Shown: positions 47,323 to 55,506, counted from the first letter of the stretch. The stretch: DNA of 64,000 nt from Methanoplanus limicola DSM 2279 (GCF_000243255.1 NZ_CM001436.1:2810743-2874742); one strand, 5' to 3'. The notes: generated by a model from the letters alone, not told the origin. Translations and numbers: made by a program.

Positions 47323-48021
47323 ATGAAATTAAAGAAAGGTGTGCAGGCCTTGAGCCTGCTATTAATAATGGCATTGATGACGGCGATGTTCGTTCCGGCT
47401 GTTAGTGCATACCAGGCAGATGCATATGGATTCAGTACAAATAACCCAAGTACCATAGATACAACGCAAACAGCATATTACGTAGATAATAAACTTGCTG
47501 CAATGGGCTATAATCCATCAGATCATCATTACAATAATAGAGCACTGGATGGATATAGTGAACTGGAAGATACCGATATTTTCTTCTTTAGTGGACATTC
47601 ATCTCCAGGGAGACTCCAGTTTGGAACAAACTCAGGAGGTAGTTTAACCTTTATCTTTGCTGACGGAGTTGTTTTACCAAGAATCAGTGAAATGCCTTCA
47701 AATCAATTGTATAATCTAAAACTGGCAGTATTTTTAGGATGTAATTCAGGTGAAGATGACGCAAATCTCGGAAATCTTGTAGAAGAAGCAAGAGGGAAAA
47801 ACGCAAAATGTGTTATAGGATTTATGGAAAGTGTCTCCTCCGGTCAGGCAGATTACTGGGCAAAAAAATTTTATGATCGGCTTGATAACAGAGAAACCAT
47901 CAGGAATGCTTTTGACGGAGCATGGCGGGATGTTGTCGGTTATTATGGAATTTTCAATGACGGAGGAATAGGTGATAAAACAATTGACGGGGATGAAAAT
48001 CAGATTATAGACTTATATTAA
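47323..48021 (+). CDS. secreted caspase-like (clan CD) cysteine peptidase-like protein
   Basis: A 232-residue protein with the array signal peptide (1-29) and one caspase-like domain. His92 in FFFSGHSSPG and Cys140 in LAVFLGCNSGEDD follow strongly hydrophobic strands, the arrangement of the clan CD His-Cys dyad; NAKCVIGF follows as expected for the next strand. No propeptide of the metalloprotease type is present. It is followed after 13 bases by a PepSY/YPEB-like protein. Relation to metacaspase, gingipain or CHAT families was not resolved. Confidence 0.7.
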   Translation: MKLKKGVQALSLLLIMALMTAMFVPAVSAYQADAYGFSTNNPSTIDTTQTAYYVDNKLAAMGYNPSDHHYNNRALDGYSELEDTDIFFFSGHSSPGRLQFGTNSGGSLTFIFADGVVLPRISEMPSNQLYNLKLAVFLGCNSGEDDANLGNLVEEARGKNAKCVIGFMESVSSGQADYWAKKFYDRLDNRETIRNAFDGAWRDVVGYYGIFNDGGIGDKTIDGDENQIIDLY

Positions 48022-48034
48022 AAGGTGATCAATC

Positions 48035-48868
48035 ATGAAATATACAAAATACATATCGGTTCTTATAATATTTGCCATCATCACAACATTATGCTGTGCA
48101 CAAACAATAACTACCGTTGAAAAACATGAATTTAATGCTGAAGAAGCAAAACAAAACCTAAAGGAATTCCTTTCATCCATAAAAGAAATGAAATCATACG
48201 GAGATTTAAACATCATAAAAGTGGATGAATTTAACACTCCATCTGGCGATTACTTCCAGTTTGAGGCAGAAGAAGGAAGTTTTAAAGTTAATAAAAATAC
48301 CGGAACAGTTGAATCACTATTTTTCTACAGCGACGAATCAGAAATAAGAAGTGAAGATCTTTCCAAAGATGAAAGTTTAAAAATAGCTGAAGAGTTTGCA
48401 CTTAAACATTATTCAAATTTTAAGAATATGAATATGGAACTGACAAATTCTGAGAAACTTGAAGGAAATTATGATAAAACAAGATATCTCTTTTCGTGGT
48501 ACGAAATTCAGCGCTCTGCATCCGGTTTAAAAGTATATATGCCAAATTATGTAACAATTGCAGTCGAAGGAGGTGAAATTATTGGGTACATTGGCATTGA
48601 AAGAGATACTCAGATATCATTAGATCCAAATCTTAGTGAGGATACGGCAATAGAAATTGGAACTGAAACAATAGGAATTCCAACTAATGATATTAAAACA
48701 GCTAAATACGATAATAAACTGGCTGTATCCTATTATGAAGGAAGACAACATCTTACATGGGTCATTAATGTAGACAACGGTAAAGATTCCTGGGGATATG
48801 CATGGGGTGGTCAGGCAATAATTGATGCTCAAACTGGAGAAGTCCTTATGGAAAATCCTTATCTATAG
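48035..48868 (+). CDS. exported PepSY/YPEB-like protein, probable protease partner
   Basis: A 277-residue exported protein. The signal segment ISVLIIFAIITTLCCAQ could be a lipoprotein signal. The mature part has two repeats of a fold resembling YPEB/PepSY protease-inhibitor domains: SLKIAEEFALKHYSNFKNM followed by YLFSWYEI, and NLSEDTAIEIGTETIGIPTN followed by HLTWVINVDN, ending AIIDAQTGEVL, the classic PepSY finish. PepSY domains inhibit proteases as propeptides. Its place between two caspase-like genes suggests that role. Confidence 0.72.
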   Translation: MKYTKYISVLIIFAIITTLCCAQTITTVEKHEFNAEEAKQNLKEFLSSIKEMKSYGDLNIIKVDEFNTPSGDYFQFEAEEGSFKVNKNTGTVESLFFYSDESEIRSEDLSKDESLKIAEEFALKHYSNFKNMNMELTNSEKLEGNYDKTRYLFSWYEIQRSASGLKVYMPNYVTIAVEGGEIIGYIGIERDTQISLDPNLSEDTAIEIGTETIGIPTNDIKTAKYDNKLAVSYYEGRQHLTWVINVDNGKDSWGYAWGGQAIIDAQTGEVLMENPYL

Positions 48869-48901
48869 AGGCATGAATAAAATGAAGAAAAAAATATAAT
48901 A

Positions 48902-49618
48902 TTGTTTTCCTTTTTTTTACTGTTTGTGATTGTAGCAACTATCTTTTCAGCTGATTTTTTTAACAATGCAACTCCAAAAATAACTTTAAAAGATATTGAT
49001 AAAAATCCCCGGCTTTCAAACAACACAAATGCACACTGCTATGGAGGTTACCCATGGGTAGAGGAAATTATCTATGGAAGGGATGTCAGCCTACCAACAA
49101 TTTATGCAGATAAAATCCTGAATGAAATCGGCTACAGTTCAGATTACTACCTTGAATCAGATTCAAACCTGATACTTACAAATATAACAAATTCCTCCGT
49201 AATATACTACATAGGGCACGGTTGTCCTTCTGCCTTATGCTTTGATTCATCATCAGGCATTGGCCAGAGAGATATCGCAAAGATGAAGGACGGTGAATTG
49301 AGTGATCTGGACCTGGCAATATACATTTCATTCGGCTCAGCCTCCGATAGCAGAAATGGAAATATTGCCAATGAAACATATCAAAAAGGAGCAAAATGTG
49401 TTGTCGGATTTCAGTCAAAAATATTAATGGAAAATTCAAAGAAATGGTCAGATTACTTTATGGAGAGGCTCAAGTCAAATATGACCGTCAGAAATTCAGC
49501 AAATACTGCACTTTGGGATGAAATTCTGTATTTTGGCGGCGATACAGGAAATATGGAGCATATAAAAATATATGGTTCTGAAAATATTATGATTAAAAGA
49601 AGTACAATTAAAACATAA
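48902..49618 (+). CDS. caspase-like paralogue without the catalytic Cys; 5' end frameshifted
   Basis: A 238-residue frame from TTG. It has a hydrophobic export signal (FSFFLLFVIVATIFSA) and the caspase-like fold: His106 in YYIGHGCP and the strand LAIYISFGSASDS, where the equivalent of the nucleophile Cys140 of the 47323 gene is Phe144. NAKCV-like KGAKCVVGF follows. It is likely inactive. A better start, ATG at 48882, is out of frame by one base in a run of seven As; eight As would give MKKKNIILFS and a normal signal. It lacks the array signal peptide. Confidence 0.65.
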   Translation: MFSFFLLFVIVATIFSADFFNNATPKITLKDIDKNPRLSNNTNAHCYGGYPWVEEIIYGRDVSLPTIYADKILNEIGYSSDYYLESDSNLILTNITNSSVIYYIGHGCPSALCFDSSSGIGQRDIAKMKDGELSDLDLAIYISFGSASDSRNGNIANETYQKGAKCVVGFQSKILMENSKKWSDYFMERLKSNMTVRNSANTALWDEILYFGGDTGNMEHIKIYGSENIMIKRSTIKT

Positions 49619-49669
49619 AATATTTTCAGAAACACACATATTCAGACGCAAGGCATAGTTCTCTTTACC

Positions 49670-49908
49670 TTGTTGGAGACTCTGGACAGAAATTACTTAT
49701 AACAATATTCAGAGATATAAAAAACGGCATAAAAGACTGAAGATAAGAGAGCCTAAAGGACACAAAACGGACATTAGACCTGAAGGCTCTCTACTCTTCA
49801 GCAGTTTCAGATGCCAGCCATAACAGCCGGCAGTACTAATTATTTAGCTGCATTATTGCAGATTAAGGTTTGCATGCCGGTTGTTCTTAGAAACTATGAG
49901 GTACAACT
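49670..49908 (+). repeat. type I leader, copy F
   Basis: 26-mer at 49670-49695, TATA-like box, hairpin leader (CTGAAGAT/CTCTTCAG arms, AGAGCCT/AGGCTCT) and the common 3' block ending ACTATGAGGTACAACT. From that block through the signal peptide it is almost identical to copy B. Confidence 0.85.
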
Positions 49909-51246
49909 ATGAAATTAAAGAAAGGCATGCGGGCCTTAAGCCTGCTATTGATAATGGCACTGCTGACGGCGATGCTTGTTCCGGTTGTTAGTGCTGAGTC
50001 TAATAAAAACTTAAGTGATCATATTCAGGAGAAGAAAAAAAACCCAATTATAAATATTGAAGGTATTTCAGAGATAATATCAGACATTCCTGAGAAAGAA
50101 TCACTAAATATTCCTGAAAACTTTGAAAAATATGAGTTACTCACCTTAGACATTCAGAAAATGCGTAATGAATTAGCAAACGGAAGAATGGTTCCGATCT
50201 GCATTGACGGCGTTTTTTATAAAATGAATCTAAGTGAGATAATGGTAAATGCTCCCGATGTAAAATCTCAAACACTTTCATATACAGGTCATCTTGAAAA
50301 CTCAAATAAAAGTGAAGTTGTTCTTACAATTAGTGAGCGGGTACTGATTGCAAGAATTAATGTAAATGGTATTGATTATGTAATTGAAAGTATACCCCAT
50401 AAAGAAAAATCCGGGAAAGTAATACATTATGCACACCGATCAAGTGATGTTAAAGAAGAAGGCGAATATCTATCCGGAACTGATGATTACCTTGCTCATA
50501 AAGAGTACTCTGCTGAAGAACTAAAAATAAGAGAAATTGAAGCTAAAACTGAAGAAGAGGAAATGGCTGTCAGAAGTGAAGTTGCTGTAAGAATTCGCAT
50601 ATTTACAGACGATCAATGGATTTCCGATGAACCGGACTGGCAGGCTAAAGCACAGGATATTATTGCAGAGCTAAACAATCAGTTCCAGAGATCTGATATA
50701 CAGGTACATTTCTATGCCCATTATGACACATCAAAGGCATCTGCACTATCAGGAGATATCAATCATATATCAAGACCATTTCAATCAATTATGGATCAGG
50801 TGTCCATAACTTATTTGAATAGCAATCATGAAGATCTGGCATTGTACTTAGGTGGTTACGATAGTACATATAATGCAGTTGGAGCAACATATGGATATGA
50901 CAGTCCATATCCAGATCAGAGAAGATATGCATGGGTTCAGATGAAAGATGATCCATCACTATATGACGGTGAGCATGAAGACAGAACAAAAGTAACCATA
51001 CATGAAATTGGTCATTTATTCGATGCAGATCATCAGCCAGGGCAACAAGGTCCAGGGCAGGAATCCTACAACCGTGCCTACCAGTGGACAGAACAGGGAA
51101 CCACCAAACAAACAGCTCTCTGGGCTCCATTTTTAAAGAGTAACACTTACGAAATCTCTTCAAATGACTACAATGGAGATTACTACCACAATAATGCTTT
51201 AAGAATATACCAGACAAGAAATGTAATTGCATCATATGTATGGTAA
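49909..51246 (+). CDS. secreted metzincin-like metalloprotease, array copy F
   Basis: A 445-residue protein: signal peptide (1-29, KLKKGMRALSLLLIMALLT, ending VSA), propeptide domain (FEKYELLTLDIQKMRNELAN, VVLTISERVLIARI), protease domain opening RIRIFTDDQWISDEPDWQ and zinc motif H365-E-x2-H-x5-H (HEIGHLFDADHQ). The Met-turn position reads TALW. The C-terminal SSNDYNGDYYHNNALRIYQTRNV block is shared with C and G. Secreted, with no C-terminal anchor. The partner gene follows. Confidence 0.85.
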   Translation: MKLKKGMRALSLLLIMALLTAMLVPVVSAESNKNLSDHIQEKKKNPIINIEGISEIISDIPEKESLNIPENFEKYELLTLDIQKMRNELANGRMVPICIDGVFYKMNLSEIMVNAPDVKSQTLSYTGHLENSNKSEVVLTISERVLIARINVNGIDYVIESIPHKEKSGKVIHYAHRSSDVKEEGEYLSGTDDYLAHKEYSAEELKIREIEAKTEEEEMAVRSEVAVRIRIFTDDQWISDEPDWQAKAQDIIAELNNQFQRSDIQVHFYAHYDTSKASALSGDINHISRPFQSIMDQVSITYLNSNHEDLALYLGGYDSTYNAVGATYGYDSPYPDQRRYAWVQMKDDPSLYDGEHEDRTKVTIHEIGHLFDADHQPGQQGPGQESYNRAYQWTEQGTTKQTALWAPFLKSNTYEISSNDYNGDYYHNNALRIYQTRNVIASYVW

Positions 51247-51271
51247 ATATGTTTAATATTTGGTAATAATA

Positions 51272-51687
51272 ATGAAAGTAAATGTATCGGCAATATGTGG
51301 GATAATTTTGACTTTGGTCATAATATCACTTTTTTTTTATTGGACAGCACAACGCCAGTCAGTTCATCCAATGATGAAACAAATTTATCTGATAACAGAG
51401 TAGCTTCACATTTCCTGACAATATTTAACATTACCAGCGGAGAATTCACTATAAGCAATCCACATTTAAGTGCTAACCCTACAAGAGAAGATCTGAAAAA
51501 TGAGGGTTATAGAATTATTATAATCAATGAAACATTTATCAAAGAAAGATCTGCTCTATTCCGCGCTTTTGAAAATGATGGCTTGTCTCCAATATATCAG
51601 GAAGAGCGAAATGAAACATTTGCTCTGCAGGGTGCGATATTAGATTACAACGGATCATTATATCATGCTTTGATAGGCTCAACTTAA
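51272..51687 (+). pseudogene. small membrane-anchored partner protein, copy F, frameshifted in a T-run
   Basis: From ATG 51272 the frame gives a normal start and membrane helix (MKVNVSAICGIILTLVIIS) but ends early; the partner domain continues in another frame (LLDSTTPVSSSNDET, then GYRIIIINETFIKERSALF, ending LYHALIGST). A run of nine Ts at 51340-51348 joins them; ten would restore the frame. The ATG at 51295 gives only an unanchored product. Sequencing error, true mutation or slippage cannot be separated here. Confidence 0.65.
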
Positions 51688-52037
51688 CTGTAAACATTAA
51701 TCTGACTTTCCGGAATATAACAAAAATAATCGGATTTCTTGCAGAATTTCAGATGCTCATCTACAAAGTATCCCAAGTTTGACACTTTGTTCAAAAATCC
51801 ATTTTGGATCCCAAAATCTCCAAAAATTCGGAATTGAATTTGACAGTTGGCCAAATTAAAGAGTAAAATATGAGTTTTACTTTTTTGAATGACAATAATG
51901 CATTATATTTAAGCTCAAATTGTAGAGATTTTGAGAGATTTTTCTGCAAAACTGTGGAAATGTCAAAATCTTTTTTGCCACAATTGGGGGAGGAACTGTA
52001 CGAACTGTCAAACTTAGGAAGTATAGAATTCATCACC
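51688..52037. other. intergenic region with a long-spaced inverted repeat
   Basis: AAGTTTGACA (51775-51784) and TGTCAAACTT (52006-52015) form a perfect 10-bp inverted repeat bounding 241 A+T-rich bases. Two short frames inside are not convincing. It could be the footprint of a small non-autonomous element, but no target duplication was found. Confidence 0.4.
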
Positions 52038-52276
52038 TTGTTGGAGACTCTGGACAGAAATTACTTATAACAATATTCAGAGATATAAAAAAACGGCATA
52101 ATAGACTGAAGAGAAGAAAACCTTAAGGCCGCAAAACGGACATTAGACCTGAAGGATCTCTACTCTTCAGCAGTTTCAGATGCCAGCCATAACAACCGGC
52201 AGTACTGATTATTTAGCTGCATTGTTGCAGATTAAGGTTTGCATGCCGGTTGTTTTTAGAAACTATGAGGAAAAAT
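52038..52276 (+). repeat. type I leader, copy G
   Basis: 26-mer at 52038-52063, TATA-like box and hairpin leader, leading not to a full gene but to the mini-ORF at 52277. Very similar to copy H over its whole length. Confidence 0.85.
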
Positions 52277-52414
52277 ATGAGAGTTAAAGGCATAAGGGCT
52301 TTAAGCCTGATATTGATAATGGCACTTGTCGGGGCAATGTTCGTTCCGGCTGTTAGTGCTGTCGATACGGATTTTATTTCCCCCAACTATGCAGGAAAAA
52401 TTATTCCGTTTTGA
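52277..52414 (+). pseudogene. truncated signal-peptide mini-ORF, copy G
   Basis: A 45-residue frame: array-type signal peptide (MRVKGIRALSLILIMALVG, ending VSA) plus the 17-residue tail VDTDFISPNYAGKIIPF. It has a promoter, leader and ribosome-binding site (GAGG) and could be expressed. Either a cassette stump or an exported small peptide. Confidence 0.6.
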
Positions 52415-52804
52415 GATAGGCGCAGTGACATTTTAAAGACAACAATCCAACATTTATCAAAAATAAGCCATCAGCGATGATATTACAAAAACATCGTCAC
52501 CCAAAATCTCCTAATCGCAGATATTGCTGTCAATATTACAATAACAGTTCAATGATGTGGTGAGAGGTCTATATATAGTCCTACTTTCTACTTTTAAATG
52601 AGGGGTAACAAAGAGTGATCTTTTGATTAAACCTTACTAAAAAGTGGTAACTGACAGGAAAGAATAAGGGCCGTTTTAACCAATCCAGTTTCCTTATCCT
52701 GCCCTGTTGTCTGCCAGTTATAGTCAACCGGCATTACCTGATTTCACATAAACTCAGATTAAGGTTTGCATGCCGGTTGATCTTAGAAACTATGAGGTAC
52801 AACT
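52415..52804 (+). repeat. type II leader, copy G
   Basis: The leader between mini-ORF and protease G. TATA-like CTATATATAG lies at about 52569-52578. A hairpin can form from AACTG (52649-52653), CAGG (52655-52658) and ATAAGG (52664-52669) with CCTTAT-CCTG (52692-52701) and CAGTT (52715-52719). It ends with the common block and GAGGTACAACT before the ATG. Confidence 0.8.
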
Positions 52805-54130
52805 ATGAAATTAAAGAAAGGCGTGCGGGCCTTGAGCCTGCTATTAGTAATGGCATTGATGACGGCGATGCTTGTTCCGGCTGTTAGTGCTGATAAGATA
52901 AATTACAACGATAATTTGTCAATTCCCCTAATTAATATTGAAGGAACAACAGAAAAATTAGAAACTGATCAAATAAAAGCAGATCTGAAAATCCAGAGCA
53001 CTATTGAAAAATATGATCTGGTATTATTTGATATTCCTAAAATCAGAGATGATATTTTTAAGGATGGTGAATTAGCTGTTTGTATTGATGGTAAAAATTA
53101 TTCAATGACGTTAAAGGAATTACCTGTTAATGATAAAGGTGTAAATCCGGATACACATTCATACACAGGTAATCTCAAAGGTGTAGAGAATAGCAATTCT
53201 GTATTGACAATAAGTAAATCAGTACTAATTGCAAGTATAATATTAAATGGAGAGGAGTATTGCATAGACAGTTTATCAGCTACAGATTCCTCCGGTAATA
53301 AGTACCACATCGAGTATAAGGTTAATGACGTAAAAATCGAAGGCAATTATATTTATGGTATTGAAGATTACCTTGCCCATACTGAAATGTCTGATGAAGA
53401 GATGAGAATCAGAAATGAACAGGCCAATATTGAGGAAGAAGAAAAAGCATCAAGGAGTACTGCTTATGTAAGAATACTTGTCATGACAGATGCAAAATGG
53501 ATATATGACGAACCGGACTGGCAAGTAAAAGCTCAAAATATAATATCTCAGGCAAACAATCAGTTTGGAAGATCTGATATTCAGATATATTTACTTGCCA
53601 CATATGATTCATCTAAAGCAGGTGAACTCGCTACTGATGCCCAGAATATAGTTCAAAATCCACTGGATACATTTATTAGTCATGTTTCACCGAGTTATTT
53701 AAATTCAAAATCTGCAGATATTGCTATTTATCTTGGAGGTTATGACTGTACAAATCCAGACTGGGGCGTAGGGGCGACCTATGGATATGACAGTAACAAT
53801 GCAACAAAAAAGAGATACGGATGGTCACAGATGGCTGATGATCCATCCCCATATGATGCAATTCACCATGACAGAACTGTAGCAACACTTCACGAAATAG
53901 GACACCTCTTTGATGCCGATCACCAGGATGGTATGCAAGCAGCAAATCAGGAAAGTTATAACAGAGCATATCAATGGAATTCAGGATCCATCACACAGTC
54001 TGTTGTATGGGCCCCAGTATTAAGAAGTACAAGTTATGAATATTCATCTAATGATTACAACGGGGATTATTATCACAACAATGCTCTGAGAATTCATCAG
54101 ACCAGAAATGTTGTTGCTTCATATTTCTAA
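52805..54130 (+). CDS. secreted metzincin-like metalloprotease, array copy G
   Basis: A 441-residue protein close to copy C along its whole length: signal peptide, propeptide domain (STIEKYDLVLFDIPKIRDDIF), protease domain opening VRILVMTDAKWIYDEPDWQ and zinc motif H363-E-x2-H-x5-H (HEIGHLFDADHQ), Met-turn position VVW. It differs from C mostly at scattered positions, unlike the sharp boundary seen between unrelated cargoes. The partner gene (54160) starts 29 bases after the stop. Confidence 0.85.
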   Translation: MKLKKGVRALSLLLVMALMTAMLVPAVSADKINYNDNLSIPLINIEGTTEKLETDQIKADLKIQSTIEKYDLVLFDIPKIRDDIFKDGELAVCIDGKNYSMTLKELPVNDKGVNPDTHSYTGNLKGVENSNSVLTISKSVLIASIILNGEEYCIDSLSATDSSGNKYHIEYKVNDVKIEGNYIYGIEDYLAHTEMSDEEMRIRNEQANIEEEEKASRSTAYVRILVMTDAKWIYDEPDWQVKAQNIISQANNQFGRSDIQIYLLATYDSSKAGELATDAQNIVQNPLDTFISHVSPSYLNSKSADIAIYLGGYDCTNPDWGVGATYGYDSNNATKKRYGWSQMADDPSPYDAIHHDRTVATLHEIGHLFDADHQDGMQAANQESYNRAYQWNSGSITQSVVWAPVLRSTSYEYSSNDYNGDYYHNNALRIHQTRNVVASYF

Positions 54131-54159
54131 AAATAATCATTTCATTTTTTTGTGATATC

Positions 54160-54618
54160 ATGAAAAGAAAACAAATAATTACCGTCGGAATTATAGCAAT
54201 TATAATCATTTCAGCAACATACATATCTATTTTAAATTACAATTCCTGGAATGAGTATAATGAAATAAATCTAAATACTACAGTTTCTGAAAAAATTGAC
54301 AATGATAAAACAACAACAGAACCTACCCAGGCAGTACATGGACAGATTATGGTCTTGGTTAATGTAAGTGAAAGTAATTCATGGATGTATCCACAAAACA
54401 GCACTATTGAGCAGCTTGTCAGTTTTGGATATAAAGAAGTCGAAGTAAGTGATGAAACCTTTGAGGATTATCCGTTTATAAAAGAAATTCTGGAACCAAA
54501 ATATATGACAACAAAAGCTGTTACAGGTAAAGAAAAAGAGATTTTTTTTGAAAAGTTCTATGGTGTCACATTTAGATATAAGGACAACAATTATGTTATT
54601 GATTGTATTCTAAATTAG
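54160..54618 (+). CDS. small membrane-anchored partner protein, copy G
   Basis: A 152-residue protein with an N-terminal helix (IITVGIIAIIIISATYISIL) and the partner domain KEVEVSDETFEDYPFIKEIL, ending FYGVTFRYKDNNYVIDCIL. Closest to the copy C partner. Same gene spacing as in C, which supports a functional pair with its protease. Confidence 0.75.
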   Translation: MKRKQIITVGIIAIIIISATYISILNYNSWNEYNEINLNTTVSEKIDNDKTTTEPTQAVHGQIMVLVNVSESNSWMYPQNSTIEQLVSFGYKEVEVSDETFEDYPFIKEILEPKYMTTKAVTGKEKEIFFEKFYGVTFRYKDNNYVIDCILN

Positions 54619-54740
54619 TCATTAATTAAATGAAGGTATTTGCTGTCAATACGACTTAATTTTCCAACCATCTAATAGAATTACTGGAAATATTTACAAA
54701 ATTGCGCAGACATAACCACAAAGTTCAGAAATCATCACCT

Positions 54741-54977
54741 TGTTGGAGACTCTGGACAGAAATTACATATAACAATATTCAGAGATATAAAAAAACGGCA
54801 TAATAGACTGAAGATAATAGAGCCTAATGGCCACAAAACGGACATTAGACCTGAAGGCTCTTTATCATCAGCAGTTTCAGATGCCAGCCATAACAACCGG
54901 CAGTACTGAGTATTTAGCTGCATTATTGCAGATTAAGGTTTGCATGCCGGTTGTTTTTAGAAACTATGAGGTAAAAT
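54741..54977 (+). repeat. type I leader, copy H, with compensatory hairpin changes
   Basis: 26-mer at 54741-54766, then a TATA-like box with one change (TTACATATAAC). The leader stem 54808-54825 / 54855-54871 keeps pairing although both arms changed (GATAA on the left, TTATC on the right, where other copies have CTCTTC). It leads to the mini-ORF at 54978. Confidence 0.85.
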
Positions 54978-55115
54978 ATGAGAGTTAAAGGCATAAGGGC
55001 TTTAAGCCTGATATTGATAATGGCACTTGTCGGGGCAATGTTCGTTCCGGCTGTTAGTGCTGTCGATACGGATTTTATTTCCCCCAACTATGCAGGAAAA
55101 ATTATTCCGTTTTGA
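54978..55115 (+). pseudogene. truncated signal-peptide mini-ORF, copy H
   Basis: The 45-residue frame is identical in protein sequence to the mini-ORF at 52277: signal peptide plus VDTDFISPNYAGKIIPF. The surrounding DNA is almost identical too, so recent duplication or gene conversion explains the identity without selection on the peptide. Confidence 0.6.
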
Positions 55116-55506
55116 GATAGGCGCAGTGACATTTTAAAGACAACAATCCAACATTTATCAAAAATAAGCCATCAGCGATGATATTACAAAAACATCGTCA
55201 CCCAAAATCTCCTAATCGCAGATATTGCTGTCAATATTACAATAACAGTTCAATGATGTGGTGAGAGGTCTATATATAGTCCTACTTTCTACTTTTAAAT
55301 GAGGAGTAACAAAGAGTGATCTTTTGATTAAACCTTACTAAAAAGTGGTAACTGACAGGAAAGAATAAGGGCCGTTTTAACCAATCCAGTTTCCTTATCC
55401 TGCCCTGTTGTCTGCCAGTTATAGTCAACCGGCATTACCTGATTTCACATAAACTCAGATTAAGGTTTGCATGCTGGTTGTTCCAGAAAAACTAAGAGTT
55501 ACAACT
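55116..55506 (+). repeat. type II leader, copy H
   Basis: Nearly identical to the copy at 52415-52804 (TATA-like CTATATATAG, hairpin region, common 3' block), but the last bases before the gene read GTTCCAGAAAAACTAAGAGTTACAACT, like the DNA before mini-ORF D rather than that before protease G. This mosaic end suggests recombination. Confidence 0.8.

Noticed and set aside
46500-47330. Intact insertion sequence around the MITE
   Set aside because: No transposase frame is present in this stretch on either strand.
51870-52070. 66-codon plus-strand frame between cassettes F and G
   Set aside because: It ends inside the 26-mer repeat (reads LLETLDRNYL from it) and has no domain or credible start context.
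39482-54130. Array proteases as archaemetzincins related to the 23201 gene
   Set aside because: The array proteins are exported, lack the HC-x4-C-x-M and CxxC pattern and have Asp/Asn in the zinc motif; only the general HExxH zincin class is shared.
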